Assembly (NCBI RefSeq): GCF_000350225.1 | Contig: NW_005179060.1 | Span: 139,053-203,052, forward strand | Direction of reading: 5' to 3' | From: Chondrus crispus | Lineage: Eukaryota; Rhodophyta; Florideophyceae; Gigartinales; Gigartinaceae | DNA: 64,000 bases | Shown: one piece after another, positions 22,235-33,280 of the stretch | Position numbering within the stretch: position 1 is the stretch's first letter | How the letters are laid out: every line of letters begins with the position of its first letter | Notes under the pieces: generated by a model | The model's database searches: none | Seen by the model: only the letters and a program-made list of their open reading frames with translations | What the model was told of the DNA's origin: nothing | Position numbers and translations under genes: made by a program

Positions 22235-23041
22235 GATTGTAGGATGGTAGAAGGGCCTCTCGCAACGCAGTGGAGAGGATGTCCTGGCTAAACGATAGAA
22301 GCTCGGTTATTCGGCACTAATGCCGTCGAGGATCCTCTGTCTTCCCCTCGAGTTTTACTCTCTCGTGACTACAGTATATGTAGTCATGGTAGCCGCCCTT
22401 TCGAGCTTAGGTTCAATAAATCAATTAGACTATCGCCTCTATCAGCACCCGACAGAGGTACCTGTCGCATTCATTCCGACAGTGCAATTCATATGATCAA
22501 CAACCCTACATAAGGCAATGTGGGGGAATGAAATAATCTTACAGTAGCCATTTCCCAGGGGCTGTAAGGGATGGTTTTTGGTGTCCATACGGGCTAAAAC
22601 ATCGTTTACGTACCTCGGAGGCCCTTATCCGTGCCCTCGTGTGGTCGATGTGTGGCAGCGGAATCTCTAATGGATCTTCTGTGGATCCTTGAAGTTAATG
22701 TACGGGGCACTGTAAAGGGGGGGTCCAACAAATATTGAAGGCAAGGCATAAATGTAAAAGAAAAAAGAACTTGTCGGTGTCCGTTTCGGCTCGTTCCAAC
22801 GAAAACGTAGATCTCTCGGCGTACATGAGGGGGCTCGAAAAGGGCTCCTCCATCGCGCGAAATTTTGTGGCCGTCATTGGTGCGCACCAATGACGGCCAC
22901 AAAAATAAAATTTAGGATCCTGAGAGAGACGATGTCCAAAAAATGCAATTCGGACCAGACCGTGGAACACCTTATTACATTTAAAAGAAAATTGGTAATT
23001 ATTTCGATACCATTTGGCTTGCCACGTAATTTTCGGGCACG
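22235..23041. other. Spacer with a long palindrome
   Basis: The part near 22,235-22,560 may be leader or LTR of the minus-strand retroelement. The remainder up to the Copia LTR contains no gene I can support apart from the 42-bp palindrome listed separately. Confidence 0.35.
22863..22904. repeat. Perfect 42-bp palindrome
   Basis: The half-site TTTTGTGGCCGTCATTGGTG plus C is mirrored exactly with no spacer, centred on GTGC|GCAC. It lies about 140 bp outside the Copia 5' LTR. It may be a foldback or break-repair product. Confidence 0.85.
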
Positions 23042-23152
23042 TGTCACAGACCGCACAAGACAGCCTGTCCAGGACAGCAGAGAAGAGCACATAAGACGAC
23101 GACGCACAGCGGGCAGAGTAAATAGGGCCATCGGACCTCTGTAGTTCCATCA
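23042..23152 (+). repeat. Copia 5' LTR
   Basis: The LTR begins TGTCACAGACCGC and ends AGTTCCATCA; the partner is at 46,148-46,259. GGTTATGGGA directly follows and could be a degenerate primer-binding site. The exact left boundary is uncertain because similarity only starts at ACAGACC. Confidence 0.65.
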
Positions 23153-23336
23153 GGTTATGGGAAACTGACGCAACCACTGCCACTACCCGCCCACCAAAAC
23201 GGACAAGGCTCAGCAGACTGTACCGCGGCGTCTAACCCGCCCCCGCCCCAGACGCCGCAACCCGCGCTAGCCATGGGAAAACGATAACGAACATGGAGAC
23301 GCTCACAGTACAAGCACACAAACACAGCCAAGCATC

Positions 23337-24178
23337 ATGAACGCCAGGATCGACCTTCCGCCCCTCGACACCGCCAACTATACCCCGTGGCTACTGGCTC
23401 TCAAATCACTGGCCTATACTCACGAAGCCGAAGATCACTTGAACGGAAACCCAACCGAGCCCTCCCTACCACAAGAGGCTAAACAGTTTCACAAGGCCAA
23501 ACACAGGCTGCGAGCCAAAATCTTGGCCTCGATACCTAGCAGCCTAGCCAACCTCATACTCAACCCGACCGCAAACCCCACGCCATATGACCTGATCACG
23601 CAAATAAAACTCACCTCGACATAACACACACACAGGATCACAAATACCTCGAACAGCTGGCTGAACAAACCATATTTCTCCCAGGAGAAACAATAGAAGA
23701 CTATTTAACTAATCACGAGCAGCTCCGGGCACGAATGATCGCGGTGCAATACCCCTAAATTGGAGATCCAAGAACCAGAGTCGAGTTCAGGATAGAACGA
23801 CTATCACAAAACCCACAAACATCCACATTCGGCATACAGCTGATGGCTCTAACGCCGAAGGATGTGAAAGATTTCGTTCACCAATACCTGACAGTAACGG
23901 CCTACCGAGAAAAAGCCTCCCGCATTGTGCCACCACACGGTACCCCGCACGCGCCTCACGGGGACCAAGCAGCTCCGTATCGAGCTCATCGGCAAGCAAC
24001 ACGAGCCCCATACCAGTATAATAGCCGCCGCCCCTCCATACCTCAACCATGTCAACACCGCAACCTGGGCTTCCGTAAACCTCAACACACGGATAATGAA
24101 TGCCGGGACCCTCGACACCCCAAAAACTAAGCACGAACCACCCAGAGAAAAGGATATCCCACAACAAGAGCACGTGTA
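23337..24178 (+). pseudogene. Copia gag remnant
   Basis: The ATG at 23337 opens a typical short Copia gag: DTANYTPWLLALKSLAYTHE, then a helical UBN2-like region broken by a frameshift at about 23,620. ETIEDYLTNHEQL and a TAA at about 23,756 follow. The C-terminal segment to 24,130 is basic and Pro/Arg-rich with a degraded CCHC-like zinc knuckle near CQHRNLGF...HTDNEC. Confidence 0.6.
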
Positions 24179-26653
24179 GTGCACTTCCCTGAGGACCCGT
24201 ATGACCAAGACCCAATTGACAATGACAAAGATCAAGACCCACTCACGAGCCGCACCTTCATACAAGATTCAGCAGCCCACTCTACCCACCTTATCTCACC
24301 CACCCATCACATGCACCGGCTCACGACACCGTGCCACACCGTCACAGCCACTATCACCCGATCCCCTTGCCCACACTACGGACAGACCACCCTGAAGACC
24401 AGTAATCAAAAAACACTCAGACTACCTGCAATCGCCAACAAACACCTCCGCAACAACCGCGTTTCGGTCCACGACATAGCGAAGCGATACGGTACAGTAT
24501 CATTCGGACCACACGATGCCGTCCTAGACACAAATCCCGCCCCTAAGCATCCCGAGACGATTCAAATAGCCAGCTGGGACCCTACACTAAAAGCATACAC
24601 TTGGACCACCACAGCCCAGGCCGCAAGAACCAAACTCACATCAACACGCCGACCGGCCCCCACACGCCCGCCAGCCGCGACAAACATAGGACTGCCAATG
24701 AGGACAGAAAAACACACAGCCCCCAAAACACTGAAACCCTCCAGAACAGCTGTACACATACCGCCGCAACGCCGCAGTGCACACGTCAGGCACCAGATCC
24801 CACCCCGTCTCAACACATCACATACCCCCACCAAAATCGAGGCATCCCTGCTTCAATGGCACCTTACGTTGAACCATGCACCGCCCCACGACATCAAATG
24901 AATGGCCAAGCTCCGCATAATACCAGCAATACCACAGCAGCTACACCAAACCACCAACAAAATCACCTGCTATTCGTGCTCATATGCCAAACTTAGACTA
25001 CAACTACACTCCCCAAAGCAGCAGAACTATGCAGTACGAGAATACCTCAGCTGAGACACCTTTGGGCCAATCCACCCACCGTCCCGACACAACAACCAAA
25101 ACTTCCTCACTTTTATTGACGCTCACCGTCGTTACCTACTCATGTCCTTCTTGCGTACCCGTCGAGAAGTCGGTATCTTGGTGCCGGCGCTAATGCGCCA
25201 CCTAAAAGCCAAATACGCCTCCGCTCCCAGAATATATCGTACAGACAACGCCCTCGAATTCAAGTCAAAAGACATGCAGCGCACATAAACGGCACACGGC
25301 ATCACATATATGTGATGCCGTGTGCCGTATATGTGCATATACCAAAATAATACCCCCCATCAACCTCAAGAAAATTCTATGGCGGAACGAATAAATCAGA
25401 CGTTGATGAGTGCCGCCCACAGCACTACACCACGCCAGGCTCGATAGCACCTTCTGGGAGGATGCTGGCCGCCACGCTGCATACAAATACAACATTATGC
25501 AGCACAGCGGACATGGAAAATCTCCGTATCAACTTTGGCACGGACACCCACCGCAGGTAAAAAACCTGTTCCCATTCGGACAGCTCGGCATAGCTCCCAT
25601 CCACGAACACAAACAAATCCAATCCCGTTCCATGCCCGTCAGATATATGTATGGGACGAGCGACAACACCATAACAGTACTTAACACAGACACAAATGTC
25701 TACCCCAAAATCAGAACAATCGACTTTCACCCATACACACACAGCCGCGATCCAGCACACATACTCGCCCGGGGCTTCTACAACACTCCGCGAACCATTA
25801 CGAAGTCCACTCTGGAGCCACTCAACCATGCCGCAGCAATAAAATATCCGGATGCGCGCAAGTGGGCCGCCGCGCATGACAAGGAGCTCGACCAAATAGA
25901 CAAGGAGGGAACAATAAAGTGGCTACCCGACACCGCCATCCCACCACGGGAACGACTAATTCCACTAAAAATGACATACAAATATAAAAGAGATTCAAAA
26001 GTTAAAGTTGAAAGTCGCAAGGCCCGCTGCTCAGTCAAGGGTGACATGATGATCCCCGGCAAACATTTGACCCAAAAAACACGACCACATACATGGCTGA
26101 AAAGACAACGGTCCGAAACATACTGGCTATCGCTGCAGCACACAAATGGCCATGCGAGCACTTCGATATCACAGCGGCCTACCTACATGAAAAGTACAAA
26201 AATGACACACCAATATACATAAAACAACACTCAAGCTTTGACGGACAGCTCCAACACCCCAGCAAAGCTGGCCTACTGATCGAAAACCTCTACGGCACGC
26301 CAACAGCAGCAGACATATACTATAGGGCCCTTGTTCAGCACCTCATTAAGAACCAGTACAAGCAATCACAGGCAGATTCGTGCTTATTCTACAAATCCTG
26401 TTCCAGTGGGACAACAACAATGGCTGTTTCTATGGACGACTTTCTAGCAGTTGCAAACAATGAACGGAGCCTCAATGACCTCCATGCAACACTCAGTCAA
26501 AAATATACAATCAAACGTCTGAGTGAACCAAGACAATATCTCAACTGCAAGGTACAACGGAATGCGGACGGATCAATCCTAGTATCCCAGCCGCATACAA
26601 TACAAGTTTTACTCGAAAAATACAACATGCACAATGCCAACCCGAAGCATACT
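24179..26653 (+). pseudogene. Copia pol, first part (PR, INT, RT)
   Basis: Domains run in order through several frames. The protease has FIQDSAAHSTHLI, with DSA where DSG/DTG is normal. The GAG-pre-integrase part has SLLQWHLTLNHAP. The integrase core has FIDAHRRYLL, RTDNALEF and ENSMAERINQTLM. The reverse transcriptase starts near 25,850, with FDITAAYLHEKY and active box VSMDDFLAV in place of YVDD. A 40-bp perfect palindrome at 25,289-25,328 interrupts the integrase, and frameshifts occur near 25,190, 25,400 and 26,090. The sequence stops at 26,653 in NPKHT, exactly where the Gypsy LTR begins, and resumes at 31,944. Confidence 0.8.
25289..25328. repeat. Perfect 40-bp palindrome in Copia integrase
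   Basis: ACGGCACACGGCATCACATA followed at once by its reverse complement. It duplicates a stretch of the integrase coding sequence in inverted orientation, so it looks like a local inverted duplication rather than a binding site. Confidence 0.85.
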
Positions 26654-26863
26654 TGTAACCGCTGTCGCGGTTTCGGCGGTTTTGTCAGTACTGTAGCATA
26701 TCCGTATTCGGTTTATGATTAAGCCTCTCTAGGGCAGACTGTTAGCTACTGCAGACCCGGGGAGTTGTGCTTTGGGATTTAAAGGCCGACGCCGCCGGCC
26801 TCCATAAACCAGTATCGGATCATCATCATCAATTGACATACCGACAGTTCGGAGGTTGTCACA
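26654..26863 (+). repeat. Gypsy 5' LTR
   Basis: Starts TGTAACCGCTGTCGCGG and ends GGAGGTTGTCACA. The sequence from 26,864 to 27,203 is an untranslated leader without a gene; a short frame at 26,975-27,196 has no family signal. Confidence 0.93.
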
Positions 26864-27203
26864 GTGATCACTTCAACGATCAACGATCTTTCAACGCTTT
26901 ATCGTGCGCCGCCGACAAACATAAGCCCCGTTTCCGCTGGAAACACACCGATCAAAGAATACTGAATACGGAAAATGAGCGTCGTGAGTCAGACCTCCGA
27001 TGCTGCCGCTGATGCGGCTGGCCCAAATTTTGTAGCTACGTCCGTATCCCATCCCCGGTTGCTCCGCGTCGACGCCGAGTCTATCCGGGTGTTCTTGCGG
27101 CCTGTACGAACAGTACAAGCGCGAAATAGAGTCCCGTGCCCAGCAACTGACCGCTGGCGGGATAACTACTGGGACCGTCAGACCGGTCAACCTTAAGTTC
27201 TGT

Positions 27204-27770
27204 GTGGACCCAGAGATTACCGAATCGGCTTTAGCTTTAGGGTTTATTTCAGGGTTTACCGATTACGATCAACTCACGGACGATGCCCTCAAGACCTATC
27301 TTGAGGAGAAGGCGAAAGAGTCCAGGGACTCTGTGACGCTTGAAACTCTGGATGGACTGGTGCGTGCCTGTTTGCGGATGGACATGTCGGACAAAGACGC
27401 CAAGTCCCGTATGGAAGCCTTGTTTATGGCTTACCACAGGCTCCTCCGAATTAACGGCCTTGTGTGGCTACTGAAGAGTAACCAGAAGATCGCTGTCTAC
27501 CACGTCCTCTGCGCCATCCGGCCAAAGACTCTGCAAGACCGCTTGGGTTCGGATCTAGATTTCGCCTACGAGGACTGCCGCAAGGATTTCATCAAGTTTA
27601 TGAAGCACGCCATCCAACTCTCTGCAGCATTTCAAATAGTGGACAACGGCCCAAGCCGTAAACGGAGTGAATCCCATTCGGGTAAACTAAAACGCAATGG
27701 GAACCCGGACAACAGTGGCAAAAGCTCATCTAAGTCGGAATGGGGCCGCTCAGGAACTTTGCCCACATAA
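27204..27770 (+). CDS. Gypsy gag
   Basis: This 188-residue, mostly helical capsid-like protein has a frame that starts in or near LKFCVDPEITESALALGF. The start codon is uncertain because the track begins at a non-ATG codon. It overlaps the pol frame by 74 bp (27,697-27,770) in the +1 position, so pol was presumably reached by +1 frameshifting, as in several Ty3 elements. The zinc-knuckle-like CPHKPCKDKGSRHWVVDC is encoded in the pol frame just after the overlap. Confidence 0.7.
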   Translation: MDPEITESALALGFISGFTDYDQLTDDALKTYLEEKAKESRDSVTLETLDGLVRACLRMDMSDKDAKSRMEALFMAYHRLLRINGLVWLLKSNQKIAVYHVLCAIRPKTLQDRLGSDLDFAYEDCRKDFIKFMKHAIQLSAAFQIVDNGPSRKRSESHSGKLKRNGNPDNSGKSSSKSEWGRSGTLPT

Positions 27771-30700
27771 GCCCTGCAAGGATAAGGGCTCCCGTCATTG
27801 GGTAGTTGACTGCACCGATGCCACGGACGCAGAAAAGTCTAAATATCTTTCTGACATTGCGGCTGCGAAGGCAAGGACGGGACCGTCGAATTCTACGCGC
27901 AGTCGGATGGGCGGCAATGGAAAAACGACCGGATCTGCGGATGATATCCGAAACAAGGCGAGGACGGGACGAATGTCAGAGAAGGAACGCAAGGTCGCAA
28001 CGGCAGATCCGTTAAATCCTGCGTTTACGGCTGAAGTGTCGGACGGCTGTGTTTCGCTTCCAGCGACCGGACGATGCGACGACGGCAGTGACGACAGTCT
28101 GGTGTCGCCCCATCTTGCAGAAAAAGCCGCCATATCTGGGATCGGAAAAATCAAGGGCATCAAGCCTGTGGAAATCCAGGTGGACCTGCGTAAGGGCGAC
28201 GAAGCCCAGTCCTTTAGATTTTCCCGCACGTGGACGGTTCCCAGAACAATATTGCAACTTGCTTCTGGTCAATTGGCCCTCGCCAATTTATCCTTCCTTG
28301 TTGTGGACGATCAAATGACCTGCGAGGAATTAATTATCGGCCTTCCCGTGCTGCGACATTTACAGGTTGACACCAGAACATTGCTGTAAAACAATCGTTC
28401 TGTCCTTGACGGCTCTGATTGCCCCCAGATTGGAAATCCGTGTACCGGTGATGGCGGTGGTGTTGTGAGCCGTATGATGTTTGCTCGAATGAACCGCGCC
28501 GAGACCGGAATGTCGGAGACAGAAGCTGATGATCAACTCTCTGCTACACGACCAAGGGTGAACTACTACAGTGCCCGACTGGGAAAGGATCCATTCCCAG
28601 ACCCCTCGCTGCTCGATCCGATTGACGCGGATCAGCACGAAGACGTCAAGACCGAAATCGGAAAACGCAAGACGGAAGCTCGGAATAACGGACTACATGA
28701 GAAGGAGGCTCTAAGGCTTGACAAAATTGTCGACGATCACGTCGACGTGTTCCGTATTTCCTTCTCCTCTGGACCTCCGGCAAAGCTTCGTCCTCCCAAG
28801 ATCGAGCTGTTTCCCGATGCGCGGCCCGTAAAAGTCCGCCTACGGAATTACACACAGGAGCAGAAGACTTTTCTGTCCGATATGGTCAAGAAGCTCGTCG
28901 AGCACGGGATGGCATATACAAATCCGACTTCTGCATGGGCCTGTGCTCCATTATTAGTTGCCAAGCTTGGACCAGCTCAGTTCCGATTTACGGTCGACCT
29001 TCGCCCCGTTAACCGATTCACGGTCAAGCAACAGTATCCGATGCCCAACATCGAGCAGGAGCTCGGAAGGATTGCCGGTTCACGGTTTTTTGCCACAATG
29101 GACCTGTCCCACTGCTACTGGCAGTTGGAACTAGATCTCGACTCTCAGAGTTCGCAATCTTTCATTACCCCCGAGGGAATCTTTTCCCTGACCCGAGTCT
29201 TGCACGGGGCGACGAATGCTGTAACGCACTTACAGTGGGCGCTGGCAGAAGTCATTCCCAGAAACCTCAAAAGAAAAATGTTGGCGTGGTTGGACGATCT
29301 CCTTCTCCACGCCCAAACCGAGTCCGGACTAATTGATACTGTAAAACAGATGCTCCAGTTCTGCGCGGATCAAAATATCAAGCTGCACCCGGCAAAATGT
29401 CTCTTTTTCGCAAGGGAGATCCGTTAGTGTGGCCGCATGGTCTCGGAACCCGGTATAAGGTATGACCCTCGGCGACTTGACGGACTGCTAAATATGGAAC
29501 CCCCAACGAGCGGCGCTAATCTCCAGCAATTTATTTGCGCCCTACAGTGGGTTAAGAATGGTATAACGAATTTCACGGACCTCATCTACCCTCTCCACGA
29601 CTTTATGGAAAAAATATATGAGCGAGCCGGCAAACGGACAAAGCTCGCTGTTTCTCGGTACAAATTGTCAAATTTTGGTTGGGGCAACACCGAACTTCGG
29701 GCCTTTGAGGCTTGCAAGCAAGCCCTTGCCAACCAGGTGACCTTGTCTCACCGTGACGAGAGAAAGAGACTCGTCATTTATACAGATGAATCGGATACCG
29801 TTTGGTCGGGAATTGTTACTCAGGTTCCCCGTAGGGACCTCAAGCTACCGCATTCGGATCGAGAACATGAGCCTCTTGCTTTCCTATCAGGTCGATTCAA
29901 TGCCGTTCAGTTCGGGTGGTCCATCCTGGAAAAAGAAGCCTACGCGATATTGGCAACCCTGGAAAGGACTCATTGGATCGCCGCCACCGCGGACGGGTTT
30001 GACCTTTATACGGACCATAATAACCTTATTTTCATTTTCAACCCAACGGCAGTCGTTCCAGATATCTCTCAGACGACCTTGAGGAAGGTCCTTCGCTGGG
30101 CGGTACGGTTGAGCATATACCATTACACCTGTTTCCACATCAAGGGGCAGGATAATGTATGGGCCGACCTTCTAGGTCGATGGTCCGCTCCCCCGACTCT
30201 GCGGCGTCTAGTCCGTATTCCGGTGTTACCATCTTCTTCAGAAGGAGACTTTGAGTGGCCCAGTAGGGAATCCATCTCCATTTCTCAAAAAAAAGCCTAG
30301 TCGGAACGTCCCCCAAACCTGGATCAGGTAGAAGGTCTGTGGTGTAACCCAATGGGAGCCGTCTGGATACCGGATGAAGATTCTGATATGCAGCTCCGCC
30401 TGTACATCATCGCACACACTGGCCCGTCGGGACATCGCGGTCGCGATTCTACACTTCGCGTTATGCGGAAATCTTATTTTTGGTCAACTATGTCAACCGA
30501 TATCCGGACCTTTGTGCGGGCTTGTCTCCATTGTCTATCGACAATTGGGGGAGGAAAGGTTCCCCGGCCATTCGGTTTGTCTGTATTTGGCAGTGAGGCT
30601 ATTGACCTTTTGCAGTTCGATTACATCGAGCTGGGACCGAGCTCGGAGGGCGCAAAGTATGTCCTCATGTTACGGGACGACCACTCCGACTACAACTGGT

Positions 30701-31719
30701 TCTTTCCGTTTGCGGACACCTCTGCCGAGAATGCAGCTGTCGCCATTATGGATTGGTGCGCCGCATTTGGGGTTCCAAAATCCCTCATGTCCGATGACCC
30801 TACTCATTTTCGGAATGAAACGGTTCGCCTGGTGGCCAAAGGACTAAAAGTGCCGCATCACTTCACGGTCCCATACTGTCCGTGGAGTAACGGAGGCGTC
30901 GAAAGACTCGGTAAGGAACTGATACGGGTCTTTCGGTCCATCACCTCGGAGTTACAGATGTCCTTCACTGAATGGCCGGACGTCCTACCTTTGGTCCAAA
31001 GTGCGTTGAACAACGCGCCCTCCCCACAGCGTGGAAATATATCTACGATAACCGCCGTCTTGGGACGCGATCCCACTCCTCCTATAAGGACATTTATGCG
31101 CAGTTCGGTCGTCACGCCGGTGACGATTGAAGAGCTACAGCTTGAGCAAGCTCTGAACATAGAGTCTCTAAATACTCGTGTTACAGAGCTTCATCCGCAG
31201 ATCCGGAATACTGTACAGGCTAACCGTGAACGGTCAAGGGAATATGCCCGTAAGGGAGTTTGCCGAATTTTACGGAGGGCGACTACGTTCTGGTCGCGAG
31301 GGAAGATTTCTTCCCAAGGCCAGAAATTGGCGCTGCGTTGGCGCGGCCCACGTCGTATCGTCAACCCGAAAAACGATTTCGTTTTTATTGTCGAAGACCT
31401 ACGGACCGGTATAAAGGAAGAGATTCATGGTAGCAGACTAAAGTTCTACCATGACGCGTCTTTGGATGCAGAAGCAGTGATGAGCCACGTGCTTTCGGCC
31501 GAAACCGGTATGGTTGTTGCCAGACTCATGCGGATAGAAGAACATGAGGATGGTATTTACGTTGTCGTCCGTTGGAAAGGACTTCCAAATTCGGAAGATA
31601 CTCTAGAGCCCCTTGGGAAGGTCTATAAGGACGTTCCCAGGATGTTGGAGCGCCTCCTCACTCGCAAGAACACTCCTACGCATCTAGCCCACAAAGCTCG
31701 GAGCATTCTCGCTCTTTAA
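27697..31719 (+). pseudogene. Gypsy pol with chromodomain (three stops)
   Basis: A single frame is interrupted only by TAA at 28,387, TAG at 29,425 and TAG at 30,298. Domains in order are a zinc-knuckle-like Cys/His motif and a protease with ATGRCDDGSDDSLVSP and LIIGLPVLRHLQ. The reverse transcriptase has FTVDLRPVNRFT, FATMDLSHCYWQL and the box AWLDDLLLHA, with Trp where Tyr is usual. RNase H has VIYTDESDTVWSG, KEAYAIL and YTDHNNLIF. The integrase has an HHCC-type motif, then FDYIELG, MSDDPTHF and NGGVERLGKEL. The C-terminal chromodomain (VARLMRIEEHEDGIYVVVRW) would direct integration to marked chromatin. Confidence 0.92.
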
Positions 31720-31728
31720 AGAGGGGAA

Positions 31729-31938
31729 TGGAACCGCTGTCGCAGTTTCGGCCGTTTTGTCAGTACTGTAGCATATCCGTATTCGGTTTATGATTAAGCC
31801 TCTCTAGGGCAGACTGTTAGCTACTGTAGACCCCGGGGGTTGTGCTTTGGGATTTAAAGGCCGACGACGCCGGCCTCCATAAACCGGTATCGGATCATCA
31901 TCATCAATTGACATACCGACAGTTCGGAGGTTGTCACA
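31729..31938 (+). repeat. Gypsy 3' LTR
   Basis: Partner of the LTR at 26,654. It starts TGGAACCGCTGTCGCAG, directly after the polypurine tract, and ends GTTGTCACA before the target repeat ATACT. Confidence 0.93.
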
Positions 31939-31943
31939 ATACT

Positions 31944-32430
31944 CTACTACCAGAAAAAGGCAACTGTGACCCGCTACACCAAGATAAAGCGTTGGACTCG
32001 GGTCAGTCACAAACGTATCGACAAACCGTAGGTGACCTCTGATATATCGCAGATAGTACCAGGTTTGACATATTCTATACCGTCAAAAAGCTAGCATCGA
32101 CAATGCACGCACCCACCGAGGCACATTGGGCAATGTTAAATTGGCTCCTGAGATATCTCAAGCAAACAGCAGATCACGGAATCTTATACACGTCAGCCCA
32201 ACAGAAATCATCCGGCAGCATACTAAAAACGTACGCAGACGCAGACGACGCAAATTCGTCCAACCGCAAGTCATACACAGGCGTCGTACACACACTGCAC
32301 GGCAACCCCATATCGTGGACATCAACGAAACAAAACGTCGTCGCACTCTCGACGTGTGAAGCCGAGTATCTAGCTGCATCACTGGCCACACAACAAACCA
32401 ACTGGATTCGCAGGCTATTCGTGAAGTGAC
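31944..32430 (+). pseudogene. Copia pol, second part (RT end, RNase H start)
   Basis: Continues the Copia frame from 26,653: LLPEKGNCDPLHQ, YRQTVGDL, a TGA stop at about 32,039, then YIADSTRFDIFYTV and the RNase H start (KTYADADDANSSNRKSYTGV, ALSTCEAEYLAASLA). It ends at WIRRLFVK, where the replicon-like insertion begins. The sequence GTGAC at 32,426-32,430 recurs at 45,830-45,834. Confidence 0.88.
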
Positions 32431-33280
32431 CTTTTAAGTCAATTCCACATTCAATTGCCGAAGTTCCTATTGCCACATCATAGTCTTTGTAATGCGAATG
32501 AAACTCTTCAGCATCCAAATGCTCTGGGAAGCAAATCTTACCAGATAAGAGAGCGACTTTGTTCCGCCATTGCACTCGAGAATAGACTGGAGGACGAACA
32601 TAGTCGTCCTCAATAAAAAGGCGATAGAGTGTCTGTGCATCTCGAAAGCTCGTACAAGTAATGAATACTTTCACAGACGCATGTATGGCTTCTGCAACAC
32701 ATACAAGCCAGAAGCATCTATCCGCAGTACAAAGGTAGATTCCAGTGGGACTTCTTGGGAGCAAAGATTGCGTGCTGTGAGGCTTAAAGACTCTGGACAC
32801 ATTCTTCATTGGGACGCCGGCTACAGTTCTCCAAAACGCGACGTCAGAATTTCGCAAGCCTTCCTCAAGAAGAAGGACCAATCTTGAATGCTTTGCAATC
32901 TCACGTATTGCATCGTATGCTTCCGTCCCGGCTTCCTTCGTGGCAAATGTGTTGCCGATAAAGTGCCGCGTAACAAGACCAGCCTCGTCCAAAACGAGAG
33001 TGCAATATCTTACACCGCCATCTCTCACACTCAGCAGGCGTCGCAAGCTATTTAGGCATATCACAATACGATCACTTCGTATTTTGTCGGCATGCCGGAA
33101 CTCCGAATCCAGGTAACACGCCATATTAAAGCGAGAAGCAAGGGATCGGGTAAGAGTCCGTCTGTGACTGATTACAATAGCACTTTGATCCCTAGCAAAT
33201 AGGTGACTATTCAACAGTTCTGAAACCACTTTTTTCCCCGATCCCATCGGTGCGTTGACAGCCACTACCCATCTCTCCAA
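32431..33280 (-). pseudogene. Origin-binding-type SF2 helicase, truncated
   Basis: The frame starts near 33,280 with VVAVNAPMGSGKK, the Walker A motif. Motif Ia follows (VISHRRTLTRSLASRFN), then motif II (LVLDEAGLVTRHF), a motif IV-like VFITCTSFRDAQTLYRL and motif V (VAIGTSAIECGIDL). This set matches the herpesvirus UL9 / Herpes_ori_bp helicases also found in large DNA viruses. The gene is cut at the Copia junction right after motif V, so motif VI and the C-terminal DNA-binding part are missing here. Its start overlaps the end of the primase frame, and the two were probably one polypeptide separated by a later frameshift. The frame at 44,477-45,829 may be its other half. Confidence 0.8.

Larger units (their letters stand above)
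26654..31938 (+). mobile_element. Ty3/Gypsy chromovirus, full length, nested in Copia
   Basis: This 5,285-bp element is bounded by two 210-bp LTRs (26,654-26,863 and 31,729-31,938). They differ at about nine or ten positions, begin TG and end CA. A 5-bp duplication ATACT flanks it (26,649-26,653 and 31,939-31,943). AAAGAGGGGAA just before the 3' LTR is the polypurine tract. The order is gag, zinc knuckle, protease, reverse transcriptase, RNase H, integrase, chromodomain. Removing the element and one ATACT restores the Copia polymerase frame (NPKHT to LLPEKG). Only three in-frame stops interrupt pol, so the insertion is much better preserved than its host. Confidence 0.95.

Noticed and set aside
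22695-23183. Minus-strand frame of 162 codons
   Set aside because: It crosses the Copia LTR and the 42-bp palindrome and has no family signal.
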